Assembly: GCA_013695785.1 (NCBI GenBank)
Contig: JACCZT010000073.1
Location: 1 to 33,961 of the forward strand
Origin: Nocardioidaceae bacterium
Lineage (GTDB): Bacteria > Actinomycetota > Actinomycetes > Propionibacteriales > Nocardioidaceae
Reading direction: 5' to 3'
DNA: 33,961 bases
Shown here: in pieces, positions 8,746-19,114 of the stretch
How positions within the stretch are numbered: the first letter of the stretch is position 1
Layout of the letters: every line of letters starts with the position of its first letter
Position numbers and translations under genes: made by a program
Notes under the pieces: model-generated
What the model was told of the DNA's origin: nothing
Seen by the model: the letters and a program-made list of their open reading frames with translations, nothing else
Database searches by the model: none

Positions 8746-10095
8746 GTGGCTGCATCGCCCCGCGTGACCCAACCCGGCTCCGAACACCGCAAGAGCGCAC
8801 GCGCCAAGCCCCACACGTACGTCCTGGACACGAGCGTGCTGCTCGCCGATCCCGGGGCGATCAACCGGTTCGCCGAGCACGAGGTCGTCCTCCCGGTCGT
8901 CGTGATCACCGAGCTCGAAGGCAAGCGCAACCATCCTGAGCTGGGCTACTTCGCGCGGTCCGCGTTGCGTCTGCTCGACGAGCTCCGGGTCCGCCACGGC
9001 ACGCTGGACACTCCGTTGCCGATCAACGAGGAAGGCGGGACGATCCGGGTCGAGCTCAACCACACGGACTCCTCGGCACTCCCATCGGGTTTCCGGCTCG
9101 GCGACAACGACACCAGGATCTTGTCGGTGGCCAAGAACCTCGCCAACGAGGGGTACGACGTCACCTTGGTCTCCAAGGACCTGCCGATGCGCGTCAAGGC
9201 GTCCTCGGTGGGGCTGACGTCCGAGGAGTACCGCGCCGAGCTCGCGCCGGAGTCCGGCTGGACCGGCATGACCGAGCTCGACGTGACCAGCGAGGACGTC
9301 TCGGTGCTGTACGAGGCGGGGGTGCTCGACCTGGCCGAGGCGCGCGAGCTGCCCTGCCACACCGGCCTGGTGCTGCTGTCCGAGCGCGGCAGCGCCCTCG
9401 GTCGGGTCGACCCGGACAAGCAGGTGCGCCTGGTGCGCGGCGACCGGGAGGCGTTCGGCCTCCGCGGCCGCTCGGCCGAGCAGCGCATCGCACTCGACCT
9501 GCTCCTGGACCCGGACGTCGGGATCGTCTCCATGGGCGGCCGGGCCGGCACCGGCAAGTCAGCCCTCGCCCTGTGCGCCGGACTGGAAGCGGTGATGGAA
9601 CGCCGCCAGCACAACAAGGTCATCGTGTTCCGTCCGCTGTACGCCGTCGGCGGCCAGGAGCTCGGCTACCTGCCGGGAAGTGAGTCCGAGAAGATGGGGC
9701 CCTGGGCGCAGGCCGTCTTCGACACGCTCGGCGCGGTCGCCTCGGGCGACATCATCGACGAGGTCATCGACCGGGGAATGCTCGAGGTGCTGCCACTGAC
9801 CCACATCCGTGGCCGGTCGCTGCACGACGCCTTCGTCATCGTCGACGAGGCGCAGTCGCTCGAACGCAACGTGTTGCTGACCGTTCTCTCGCGCATCGGC
9901 GCCAACTCCAAGGTGGTGCTGACCCACGACGTGGCCCAGCGCGACAACCTGCGGGTCGGACGCTACGACGGTGTGGTGGCGGTGGTCGAGAAGCTCAAGG
10001 GCCATCCGCTTTTCGCCCACGTCACCCTGACCCGTTCCGAGCGCAGCCCGATCGCCGCGCTCGTCACCGAGATGCTGGAGGACATCACCCTCTGA
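8746..10095 (+). CDS. PIN domain-PhoH ATPase family protein (PhoH2-like)
   Basis: N-terminal [41 protein letters not shown]; PhoH Walker [31 protein letters not shown]. Confidence 0.95.
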   Translation: MAASPRVTQPGSEHRKSARAKPHTYVLDTSVLLADPGAINRFAEHEVVLPVVVITELEGKRNHPELGYFARSALRLLDELRVRHGTLDTPLPINEEGGTIRVELNHTDSSALPSGFRLGDNDTRILSVAKNLANEGYDVTLVSKDLPMRVKASSVGLTSEEYRAELAPESGWTGMTELDVTSEDVSVLYEAGVLDLAEARELPCHTGLVLLSERGSALGRVDPDKQVRLVRGDREAFGLRGRSAEQRIALDLLLDPDVGIVSMGGRAGTGKSALALCAGLEAVMERRQHNKVIVFRPLYAVGGQELGYLPGSESEKMGPWAQAVFDTLGAVASGDIIDEVIDRGMLEVLPLTHIRGRSLHDAFVIVDEAQSLERNVLLTVLSRIGANSKVVLTHDVAQRDNLRVGRYDGVVAVVEKLKGHPLFAHVTLTRSERSPIAALVTEMLEDITL

Positions 10096-10195
10096 ACCGC
10101 GCGCTCGGCCAGATCCCGTCGGGCGTTTCGTCCCGTTGGAGGGGGTCGCGACCCTTGTCGAGCAGACAGAACAGCCGTGTGGCAGTGTGACGCGC

Positions 10196-11500
10196 ATGAC
10201 ACCCCGGACACCCTATCGGCGCCTCGCGCTCGGGCTCGCCGCCGTTCTGGCGGGCTCGATGACGCTCGCCGCGTGTGGGTCGGGCTCCTCGAGCTCGGGC
10301 ACGCCCACGCTGACCTGGTACATCAACCCCGACGTCGGCAATCTCGACGCCTCGCTGGGCGGCCAGGCCACGATCGCGCAGAACTGCACCGAGGACGCCG
10401 GCGGCGACTACGCGATCGATGTCGAGCTGCTTCCCAACGACGCCTCGCAGCAGCGCGAACAGCTGGTGCGCCGCCTTGCCGCCGGCGACAGCGCGATCGA
10501 CCTGATGAGCCTCGACCCCGCATTCACCGCCGAGTTCGCCAACGCGGACTTCCTCGCACCTGTCCCCAGCGACGTCGAGTCGACCCTCACCGACGGCGTG
10601 CTCGACGGCGCGATCAAGGCCGCGGAGTTCGACGGCAAGCTGATTGCCGCGCCGTTCTGGTCCAACACCCAGGTGTTGTGGTACCGCAAGTCGGTCGTCG
10701 ACAAGGCCGGCCTGGACATGTCCAAACCGGTCACCTGGTCGCAGATCATCGAGGCCGCGCAGCAGACGGGCACCACCGTCCAGGTCCAGGGCAAGCGGTA
10801 CGAGGGCTACGCCGTCTGGCTCAACGCGCTGATCACATCTGCCGGCGGCAGCATCGTGACCGACACCGGAGCCGGACGGGACGCGACCATCGACGTCGAC
10901 TCCGATGCCGGCAGGCAGGCCGCGGAGGTCGTGCAGCAGCTCGCCGATTCCGGTGCCGCCAACGCCGCACTGTCCAACACCGACGAAGGGCTGGCGCAGG
11001 CGGGCTTCACCGCTGCCGACGGCGGGTTCATGGTCAACTGGGAGTACATCTACGCCGACCCTGCCTCTGCGGAGGTCAAGGACGACATCGGCTGGGCGGC
11101 GTACCCGCGGGTGGACCCCGCGATGAGAAGCACCCCACCGTTCGGCGGGATCAACATCGGCGTCTCAGCATTCTCGGACTACCCCGAGCTGGGGTACGAC
11201 GCGGCGGCGTGCATCACCTCGGCGGAGAACGAGAAGCTCTACGCGATCAACTCCGGCAACCAGGCCAGCCGCGCCAGCGTCTACGAGGACTCCGAGATCA
11301 AGGCGAAGTACCCGATGGCCGGGCTGTGGAAGAAGAGCATCGACAACGCCGCGCCGCGCCCGCTGACGCCGTACTGGACCGACATCAGCGCAGCGCTGGT
11401 CGCGTCTTGGCACCCGCAGTCCGCGGTCGATCCGGAGTCCACGCCGGCTGCGTCGCAGCAGTACATCAGCGACGTCTTGGAAGGGAAGGCGCTGCTATGA
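10196..11500 (+). CDS. Sugar ABC transporter substrate-binding lipoprotein (LpqY-like)
   Basis: Lipobox LAACGSGSSSSG; QLVRRLAAGDSAIDLMSLDPAFTAEFANADFLAPVP; followed by two permeases and an ATPase. Confidence 0.92.
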   Translation: MTPRTPYRRLALGLAAVLAGSMTLAACGSGSSSSGTPTLTWYINPDVGNLDASLGGQATIAQNCTEDAGGDYAIDVELLPNDASQQREQLVRRLAAGDSAIDLMSLDPAFTAEFANADFLAPVPSDVESTLTDGVLDGAIKAAEFDGKLIAAPFWSNTQVLWYRKSVVDKAGLDMSKPVTWSQIIEAAQQTGTTVQVQGKRYEGYAVWLNALITSAGGSIVTDTGAGRDATIDVDSDAGRQAAEVVQQLADSGAANAALSNTDEGLAQAGFTAADGGFMVNWEYIYADPASAEVKDDIGWAAYPRVDPAMRSTPPFGGINIGVSAFSDYPELGYDAAACITSAENEKLYAINSGNQASRASVYEDSEIKAKYPMAGLWKKSIDNAAPRPLTPYWTDISAALVASWHPQSAVDPESTPAASQQYISDVLEGKALL

Positions 11501-11528
11501 GCACGCTCGCTCAGAACGTGGGTGCGTG

Positions 11529-12476
11529 ATGGCGACGGCCACGCTTCCCGACACCGCCGAGACCAACAAGCCTGCCAAGCCCGCGAAGGCGCGGCCGAGC
11601 GACCGGGCTCGGTCGGAGAACCGCGTCGGCTGGCGGCTCGCCGGGCCGGCGGTCTTCGTCATGCTGCTGGTCACGGCGTGGCCGATGCTGCGTGCGCTGT
11701 ACCTCTCGCTCTTCAACTACCGCCTCACCGACCCCGACGCCCGCGAGTTCGTGTGGTTCCAGAACTTCGGTGTGGTGCTGAGCGACCCGCTCTGGTGGAA
11801 GGCGGTCGGAGTTGCGGTGCTCATCATGGTCGTCACCGTCGCCATCGAGCTCGTGATCGGCTTCGCCTTCGCCGTGGTGATGCACCGGATCATCTTCGCT
11901 CGCGGAGTCGTGCGCACCTCGATCCTGGTGCCGTACGGCATCATTACCGTCGTCTCGGCGTACGCCTGGCTGTACGCGTTCCAGACCGGCAGCGGGTTCG
12001 TCAACCAGTGGTTCCACCTCGGCGCAGACCAGAACACCTTCGGCGGGTTCTGGGGGTCGATCCTGGTGATCTGTCTCGCGGAGATCTGGAAGACCACGCC
12101 GTTCGTGTCCCTGCTGCTTCTCGCCGGCCTCGCACAGGTGCCCGAAGACATGCTCGAAGCGGCCAAGGTCGACGGCGCCACGGCCTGGCAGCGCCTCTAC
12201 AAGATCACCTTGCCCACCATGCGCGCGGCCATCATGGTGGCGGTGCTGTTCCGTGCCCTCGACGCGTACCGCATCTTCGACTCGCCGTTCATCATGACCG
12301 GCTTCGCCAACGGGACCGCTCCACCGTCGGGCCTGGTCTACAGCGCCATGATCCAACGGGTCGAGCTCGGCCTCGGGTCGGCGATGTCGGTGTTGTTGTT
12401 CTTGTCGGTCCTCATCATCGCGTTCGCGCTGATGAAGGCGTTCCGCGTCGACCTCAGCCAAGCAAGGGGTGAGTGA
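11529..12476 (+). CDS. Sugar ABC transporter permease (SugA-like)
   Basis: MalF-type permease; EAAKVDGATAWQRLYKITLPTMRAAIMVAVLFRALDAYRIFD (EAA motif). Confidence 0.93.
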   Translation: MATATLPDTAETNKPAKPAKARPSDRARSENRVGWRLAGPAVFVMLLVTAWPMLRALYLSLFNYRLTDPDAREFVWFQNFGVVLSDPLWWKAVGVAVLIMVVTVAIELVIGFAFAVVMHRIIFARGVVRTSILVPYGIITVVSAYAWLYAFQTGSGFVNQWFHLGADQNTFGGFWGSILVICLAEIWKTTPFVSLLLLAGLAQVPEDMLEAAKVDGATAWQRLYKITLPTMRAAIMVAVLFRALDAYRIFDSPFIMTGFANGTAPPSGLVYSAMIQRVELGLGSAMSVLLFLSVLIIAFALMKAFRVDLSQARGE

Positions 12477-12478
12477 CC

Positions 12479-13474
12479 ATGACCCCGTACAAGTCCCGCA
12501 TGTGGGCGTCCATGGCAGCGGTCGTGATCGGCCTGGTGCTCGCGGTGGCCGGCCTGCTGCTGATCGACCGACCCGACATGTACCTGTGGCTCGTCGCCGC
12601 GACGGCGTTCGTCCTGACCGGTGCCGTCGGCTTCCTGATGGGCCGTAGCAACCCGGCCTTCTCGATGGGTTCGCTGGTCGGTGCGGAGCTGATCTTGCTC
12701 TATACCTTGACGCCACTGGCCTGGCTGGTCTCCCTGTCGTTCAAGAACGGCAACGCCGACATCAACCAGGGCGGCTTCCTGCCCGCTGACCCGAGCTTCG
12801 TCAACTACCGCACGGTCTTCTCCTTCGACCTGTTCCAGCGCGCGCTCATCAACTCCTTCGGTATCGCCGCGATCGCGACGACGATCTCGGTGGTCCTGGC
12901 GACCTTCACCGCCTACGCCATCGCGCGCCTTGACTTCAGGGGCAAGCGCTTCGTGCTGTCACTGGCGCTCGCGATCGCGATGTTCCCGGTCGTGGCGCTG
13001 GTCGGCCCGCTCTTCGACATGTGGCGCACGTTCGGGATCTACGACACCTGGATCGGCCTGATCATCCCGTACCTGTCGTTCACGCTGCCGATGTCGATCT
13101 GGGTGCTCTCGGCCTTCTTCCGTGAGATCCCGTGGGAGATGGAGCAGGCCGCGCAGGTGGACGGTGCCACCACGTGGCAGGCGTTCCGCATGGTGATCGT
13201 GCCGTTGGCGGCGCCGGGCGTCTTCACGGCGGCGATCATCACCTTCTTCTTCGCCTGGAACGACTTCGTGTTCGGCATCTCGTTGAGCTCGACGACCAGA
13301 TCGCTGCCGGTCCCGGCGTCGTTGGCGTTCTTCACCGGCGCGTCGCAGTTCGACACGCCCACTGCGGCGATCGCGGCCGCATCGGTGGTCGTGACCGTCC
13401 CGATTTTCATCCTCGTCCTGCTTTTCCAGCGCAAGATCGTGGCCGGACTGACCTCCGGTGCCGTGAAGGGTTGA
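12479..13474 (+). CDS. Sugar ABC transporter permease (SugB-like) with N-terminal extension
   Basis: EQAAQVDGATTWQAFRMVIVPLAAPGVFTAAIITFFFAWNDFVF (EAA motif); two hydrophobic stretches before the core fold. A GTG at 12473 is an alternative start. Confidence 0.92.
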   Translation: MTPYKSRMWASMAAVVIGLVLAVAGLLLIDRPDMYLWLVAATAFVLTGAVGFLMGRSNPAFSMGSLVGAELILLYTLTPLAWLVSLSFKNGNADINQGGFLPADPSFVNYRTVFSFDLFQRALINSFGIAAIATTISVVLATFTAYAIARLDFRGKRFVLSLALAIAMFPVVALVGPLFDMWRTFGIYDTWIGLIIPYLSFTLPMSIWVLSAFFREIPWEMEQAAQVDGATTWQAFRMVIVPLAAPGVFTAAIITFFFAWNDFVFGISLSSTTRSLPVPASLAFFTGASQFDTPTAAIAAASVVVTVPIFILVLLFQRKIVAGLTSGAVKG

Positions 13475-13480
13475 TGCCAG

Positions 13481-14680
<1,200 letters not shown>

Positions 14681-14746
14681 TAACTCGGCGTGTTTGCTGC
14701 ATTGTGGGGCATCGTGCCAGTTGATGCGAAGCGCAGAGGATGTTGA

Positions 14747-15478
14747 GTGTCGGAGGTTGATCCCGCCCGGGGCAAGCACCGCTTGGCCCGCCATCGCGGA
14801 CCCAGTGTCCTCGAGCAGACCCGCGACCGCGTGTGCGACGCGATCCTCGCCGTGCCGACCCCTTCCATCCCCGCCGGGGCGGGCCGTGTGGTCGCGGTCA
14901 CGGCCGTGGGCGGACTGTTGAGCGCTGCTGCGGTCGTCGGGACCCAGGCGGCCGGCAGCAACACCGCGCAGGTTGCCCGAGCCGGCGCGGAGACAGTCGG
15001 GGGGACCGCTGCTGGCGACACCGCTGGTGACACCGGTGACCGTACCGCCCAGAAGACGTCGCGCGATGCCAGCCGTACGTCGTTGACCGACGCCAAGCAG
15101 CGCAGGATCGCCAAGGTCGCCGAGGTCGCGAAGTCCGCGAAGTCCGGCGTGATCACCAAGACCGCTGAGGTGGACACGTCCGATCCGCAGGGAATCGCGC
15201 GGGCGATGCTGGCGGACTACGGCTGGAGCGAGAGCGAGTTCTCCTGCCTCGACGCGCTGTGGATCGGCGAGAGCAACTGGCAGGTCGATGCCGACAACCC
15301 GACGTCCAGTGCGTACGGCATCCCGCAGGCACTGCCGGGCGAGAAGATGGCCTCCGCGGGAGCGGACTGGCAGACCAACCCGGCCACCCAGATCGAGTGG
15401 GGCCTTGGTTACATCCAGGACAGCTACGGCTCACCGTGCGGCGCGGAGTCCTTCAAGCAGAGCAACGGCTGGTACTGA
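14747..15478 (+). CDS. Membrane-anchored/secreted transglycosylase-like protein
   Basis: Hydrophobic N-terminal segment; C-terminal SCLDALWIGESNWQVDADNPTSSAYGIPQALPGEKMASAGADWQTNPATQIEWGLGYIQDSYGSPCGAESFKQSNGWY resembles actinobacterial SLT-like domains. Confidence 0.8.
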   Translation: MSEVDPARGKHRLARHRGPSVLEQTRDRVCDAILAVPTPSIPAGAGRVVAVTAVGGLLSAAAVVGTQAAGSNTAQVARAGAETVGGTAAGDTAGDTGDRTAQKTSRDASRTSLTDAKQRRIAKVAEVAKSAKSGVITKTAEVDTSDPQGIARAMLADYGWSESEFSCLDALWIGESNWQVDADNPTSSAYGIPQALPGEKMASAGADWQTNPATQIEWGLGYIQDSYGSPCGAESFKQSNGWY

Positions 15479-15554
15479 CGCGTCAGTCGCGCAGTAGCGG
15501 TCGTCTCCAACGGTGGCCTGTCCCGGTGGCCATGCGACGTGCTCTCGACGTGCC

Positions 15555-16885
15555 TCAGCGGTATTCTTCGACCTGCTCCAGCGGCGTTTCGAGCAGTGTG
15601 AGTGATCTAGCGAAGTGACCGGCGACGGCGGGCGGAATGAGCAGGGCCGTGAAGCAGAGCACTGCTGCGGGCGCGCCGAATTGATCCGCGAGGAAGCCGA
15701 CGAGCAAAATGCCGATCCATACCAACGACTGGGCGGCAAAGTTGGAGACGGCCCCGACCCGGCCGATGAGCCGGTCAGGGACAAAGACCGCGGTGTACGC
15801 CTCCCAGACCGAAACGACGGGCACGGAGGCGAAGACGAAGAGGCATGCGGCAACGGCGATCTGCCATGGCCGCGTGGCTACTGCCGCGAGGCCTAGACTG
15901 ACAACGTAAATCCACCCGCCCAGCACGAAGACCCGGCGCGATCCCAGTTTCTTGATGATCAGTCCGGCGAGAACCGAAGCCAGCATTTCCGCCGGCCACC
16001 ACGGCGGAGTTGGCCACCCCGATGCTCTGCGGCCCCGCGCCCTGGTGCTGGAGCAGCGCGACCATCATCAGCAGGAAGCTGTTGCCGACCATGTTGGCCA
16101 CCGCGATCCAGGCTGTCATGTAGCGAAGGACTCGCGGCGGCGCACAAACCTGAAGCCCTCGCGGATGTCGTCAACGACGTTGCCGCCCCCGGCGGGGTCG
16201 CAATTCTCGGGGCTCCCACCACTCATGGTCCGCTCGGCACGGCGGGGGCCGAGCGGCCGACGGATCAGGGCAGCCCCCGCCGAGGCGAACACGAACGAAA
16301 GTGCGTCGGCCGCAAAGGGCAGCCACCGCGACACGGTGAAAAGGAATGCGGCCAGCGGTGAGCCAACAAGCTGCGCCGCCTGGTGCAGACCTTGTTCCTG
16401 CGCCGAGCGGGCGGCGAACTTTTCGCGCGGCACGATGCGGCGCAGCACAGGCAGTGTCGCGCCCTGCGTGATGCCGCCCAGCGCGCCGTCGATCAGGGAG
16501 AGGCGGTGGTCAGAAGCGGGATCAGCACGTGTCCGGCGTACACCGACGCGGCCACCACACCCATGAGGGTGGCCTGCACCAGCGGTACGGCGACCAGAAT
16601 CAGCTTGCGTGTAACCCGGTCGGCCAGCGCCCCGCCCCACAACGTGGTGCCGAGTATTCCGATCCGGCCCGCGGTCGCGATCACGCCCGCGTCGAACACC
16701 GAGCCGGTTGTGAACAGCACCAGAAGCGGGAATGCCATGACCGATACGTAGCTCCCCAAGAGCGAGAACGCTGTGCCGGCCCACCAGTACATGTAGTCGT
16801 GGTTGCGCCAGAGCGACGGCGCGGGAGCGGTGTCGGCTCCTTCCGCCGCTGCCTTCGGAACATTCGGCGGCTGCTGCGATGGCAT
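15555..16885 (-). pseudogene. MFS transporter pseudogene (three frameshifts)
   Basis: Collinear fragments in different frames: 16885-16493 SLWRNHDYMYWWAGTAFSLLGSYVSVMAFPLLVLFTTGSVFDAG...; ~16500-16116 SLIDGALGGITQGATLPVLRRIVPREKFAARSAQEQGLHQAAQLVGSPLAAFLF; 16119-~15990 MTAWIAVANMVGNSFLLMMVALLQHQGAG; 15986-15555 LASVLAGLIIKKLGSRRVFVLGG. Confidence 0.82.
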
Positions 16886-16911
16886 CGGCCACGTCCGTCA
16901 CATTCAGCTGT

Positions 16912-17354
16912 TCACGAGCCGCCGCCGAATCGAAGTCGGCCGGGACGAGGGAAACCGTGAAGCTGGATGGTGTATTGCTCGCTGCCTTTTGACGCATGGT
17001 CGCGGTCGCGCGGAGCTGCTTCAGCCGCCTCTTTAATTAGCACGGTGAGCCGTTCCATGAGCTCGCGCACCTGTTGCGGTGTGAGCCGGATCGTCCAGTC
17101 GCTGTCCTCGGTGACGCTCGCCCAGGTCCGCGGCAAGCCGGGGCGCTCCAACAACGCCTCCTGAAGCTGGTCACGTTGCCCAACACATATGCGTGGATGT
17201 AGGCCTGACGAATCTGCAGATTCTCCACGTCGACCGGCTCCTGATATCGCACATGTGTGAACTCGCAAGTTGCCCGCCACCACCTGTCGCGCTCTGTAGT
17301 GGATCGCTCGGTCAATCGGACAGTCTCGGGATCGGCTTGCGCAGATGCGGTGCT
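16912..17354 (-). pseudogene. Remnant of winged-helix transcriptional regulator (C-terminal half, frameshifted)
   Basis: Frame A: ADPETVRLTERSTTERDRWWRATCEFTHVRYQEPVDVENLQIRQAYIHAYVLGNV; frame B: EALLERPGLPRTWASVTEDSDWTIRLTPQQVRELMERLTVLIKEAAEAAPRDR...YTIQLHGFPR; pattern of ArsR/wHTH regulators that neighbour MFS genes. The HTH half is absent. Confidence 0.65.
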
Positions 17355-17921
17355 CTAGCGACCGCGGAGCCGCTCGGTCTCCACGGTCGCGGTTCGCACG
17401 GCTGAGTGGAGCAGCTCTACCACTGCATCGGCCGTGCGTTCGTGCTGGTCGTTCCAGCGCGTGAGGTCGCGGACGTGCGCTGTACGGATCGCCGGGGCCG
17501 GACACCAGCGCACCGGGCGGCGTACGCCCTCGTAGAGCGCGTGCCAGGTGAGGTCAAGCGTGCGCTGCACAAGCTGGGTGTGTGTTTCGGACGGTCCGCC
17601 AGCGGCGTGGACGATAGCCCCGACGAGGCAAGCGCCGGACACGTCTGCGCCGGCCACGACGTGGACGTTGTGCGCGGCGACCCTGCGCCGGTGGCCGTGC
17701 TCATCAGTGACGGCGAACCAGTCGTGCTGGAGCCATCCGGCGCTGACCACGGCGATCGCATCTGCGAGAACGCCCCTGATGCAGTGCAGCTCGGCCAAGT
17801 GTGCGGCGCGGCGGTCCTGTTGGGTGAGCCGCCGTCGTTCGCTTCTCTTCGCCCGCCGGGTGACCGGCCGGCCGATGCGATGGGCCGAGCGGACCTCGGG
17901 GCTGGTCAGGTCGAAGCGCAC
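17355..17921 (-). CDS. DUF6197-like hypothetical protein
   Basis: RGVLADAIAVVSAGWLQHDWFAVTDEHG...GACLVGAIVHAAGG...LTRWNDQHERTADAVVELLHSA; strong SD (GAAGGAGG) before GTG 17921. Confidence 0.65.
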   Translation of the reverse strand: MRFDLTSPEVRSAHRIGRPVTRRAKRSERRRLTQQDRRAAHLAELHCIRGVLADAIAVVSAGWLQHDWFAVTDEHGHRRRVAAHNVHVVAGADVSGACLVGAIVHAAGGPSETHTQLVQRTLDLTWHALYEGVRRPVRWCPAPAIRTAHVRDLTRWNDQHERTADAVVELLHSAVRTATVETERLRGR

Positions 17922-18020
17922 TGCGGTCCTCCTTCTCTCAGCGACGCGTAACGGCTCCTCGAACCACTCTTGCGCGTTGTCGCAGTTGTGGCAACAGGTC
18001 CGTGGCGCCGATCCAGTACG

Positions 18021-18434
18021 TCAGCCGCGTAGACCGGTGCTGAGCAGCCCCCATCCGGCGGCCACCAACCCGACGGTCAGCACGGCGGCACCGGCCCACA
18101 CCATCCAGATTAGCCGGTTCGGCTTTCGCGGATCACGCCCGAGCACGGAAAGGAAGAACCCGGCCGGCATCAGGATCGCCGCCCACAACACTCCGGTCGA
18201 CAGGCCTCTCGGTACTCCGCCGACGCCCGCCGAGTCGATCAGCTGGACGACGACGAGGCCGAGGATCACCAGGACACCGGCGTGGGCGTGACCCGCGCGG
18301 AAGAAGCTCCTCTGCAGGTCGTTCGCCTGGACCTGCCGCGTGACGACGCGCAGCATGAAGGTCCCGCCGTAGGCGATACCGACGACGGAGAGCAGCACGG
18401 CGCCCGCCAGGGTGGCCGATGAGGGCTGGAGCAT
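18021..18434 (-). CDS. Hypothetical multi-pass membrane protein
   Basis: 137 aa with about four TM segments; ATG overlaps the tetR stop (ATGA), indicating translational coupling. Confidence 0.82.
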   Translation of the reverse strand: MLQPSSATLAGAVLLSVVGIAYGGTFMLRVVTRQVQANDLQRSFFRAGHAHAGVLVILGLVVVQLIDSAGVGGVPRGLSTGVLWAAILMPAGFFLSVLGRDPRKPNRLIWMVWAGAAVLTVGLVAAGWGLLSTGLRG

Positions 18435-19054
18435 CAGACTTCCTTTCGTTCAGCGGCGGCCGGGGCGGCGGTTGTGCCCGAGCCGTAGAGCATGCTCGCG
18501 GCACGGCGGGCAAGCGCCGACAGGTCCGGCTCGGCGACGTAGGCACGAACCGACGAGGCGTCGAGGTTCCCGGTGAGGGCGAGGGTGGCGAGGCCGTGCA
18601 CGAGCGACCAGCCGGCTATCGCTGCGGCGGCGGCGTCCGATACCTTGCCGGCGTCCTGCAGGCCCTCGACGCCGGCGCACAGGACACCGAACGTCTGTTG
18701 CCGGGCCGCGACGAAGGCCGGGTCGTCGACGACCAGGTCCTCCTGGCTGAACATCACGGCGAAGTGTGCGGGGTGCGCCGACGCGAACTCGACGTACGCC
18801 ACACCGGTCTCCAGGAAGCTCGTCGCGGCGCCCTCGCGCAGCCGTTCGGCGAGAATCAGGTGCCCTTCGGTGGCGAAGGCGGTGAGGAGCCCGGCGCGGG
18901 AGCCGAAGTGGTTGCGCGGCGCCGTGTGCGATACGCCGGCCGCTCGGGCGAGACTGCGCAGCGAGACCTCCGAGACCCCGCGGCCGGCCACGGTCTCGGC
19001 GGTCAGGTCAAGCAGACGCCGCCGAAGGTCCCCGTGGTGGTAGGTCTCGCGCAC
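18434..19054 (-). CDS. TetR/AcrR family transcriptional regulator
   Basis: GTG 19054: VRETYHHGDLRRRLLDLTAETVAGRGVSEVSLRSLARAAGVSHTAPRNHFGSRAGLLTAFATEG, canonical TetR HTH with alternative C-terminal domain. Confidence 0.93.
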   Translation of the reverse strand: MRETYHHGDLRRRLLDLTAETVAGRGVSEVSLRSLARAAGVSHTAPRNHFGSRAGLLTAFATEGHLILAERLREGAATSFLETGVAYVEFASAHPAHFAVMFSQEDLVVDDPAFVAARQQTFGVLCAGVEGLQDAGKVSDAAAAAIAGWSLVHGLATLALTGNLDASSVRAYVAEPDLSALARRAASMLYGSGTTAAPAAAERKEV

Positions 19055-19055
19055 C

Positions 19056-19084
19056 CCCCGATGTTGCCAGTGGAAACATCGGGG
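19056..19084. promoter_or_regulatory. Putative TetR operator (perfect palindrome) overlapping tetR promoter
   Basis: CCCCGATGTT-GCCAGTGGA-AACATCGGGG, 10/10 bp arms; on the minus strand TTGACA (19090-19085) is followed after 18 nt by CAACAT (19066-19061), then 6 nt to GTG 19054. Confidence 0.8.
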
Positions 19085-19114
19085 TGTCAAGCGGTCACCT
19101 GCCAGACTGTTCGG

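Noticed and set aside
10177-11529. 450-aa plus-strand ORF overlapping the solute-binding protein
   Set aside because: Arg/Gly-rich out-of-frame shadow of the LpqY-like gene.
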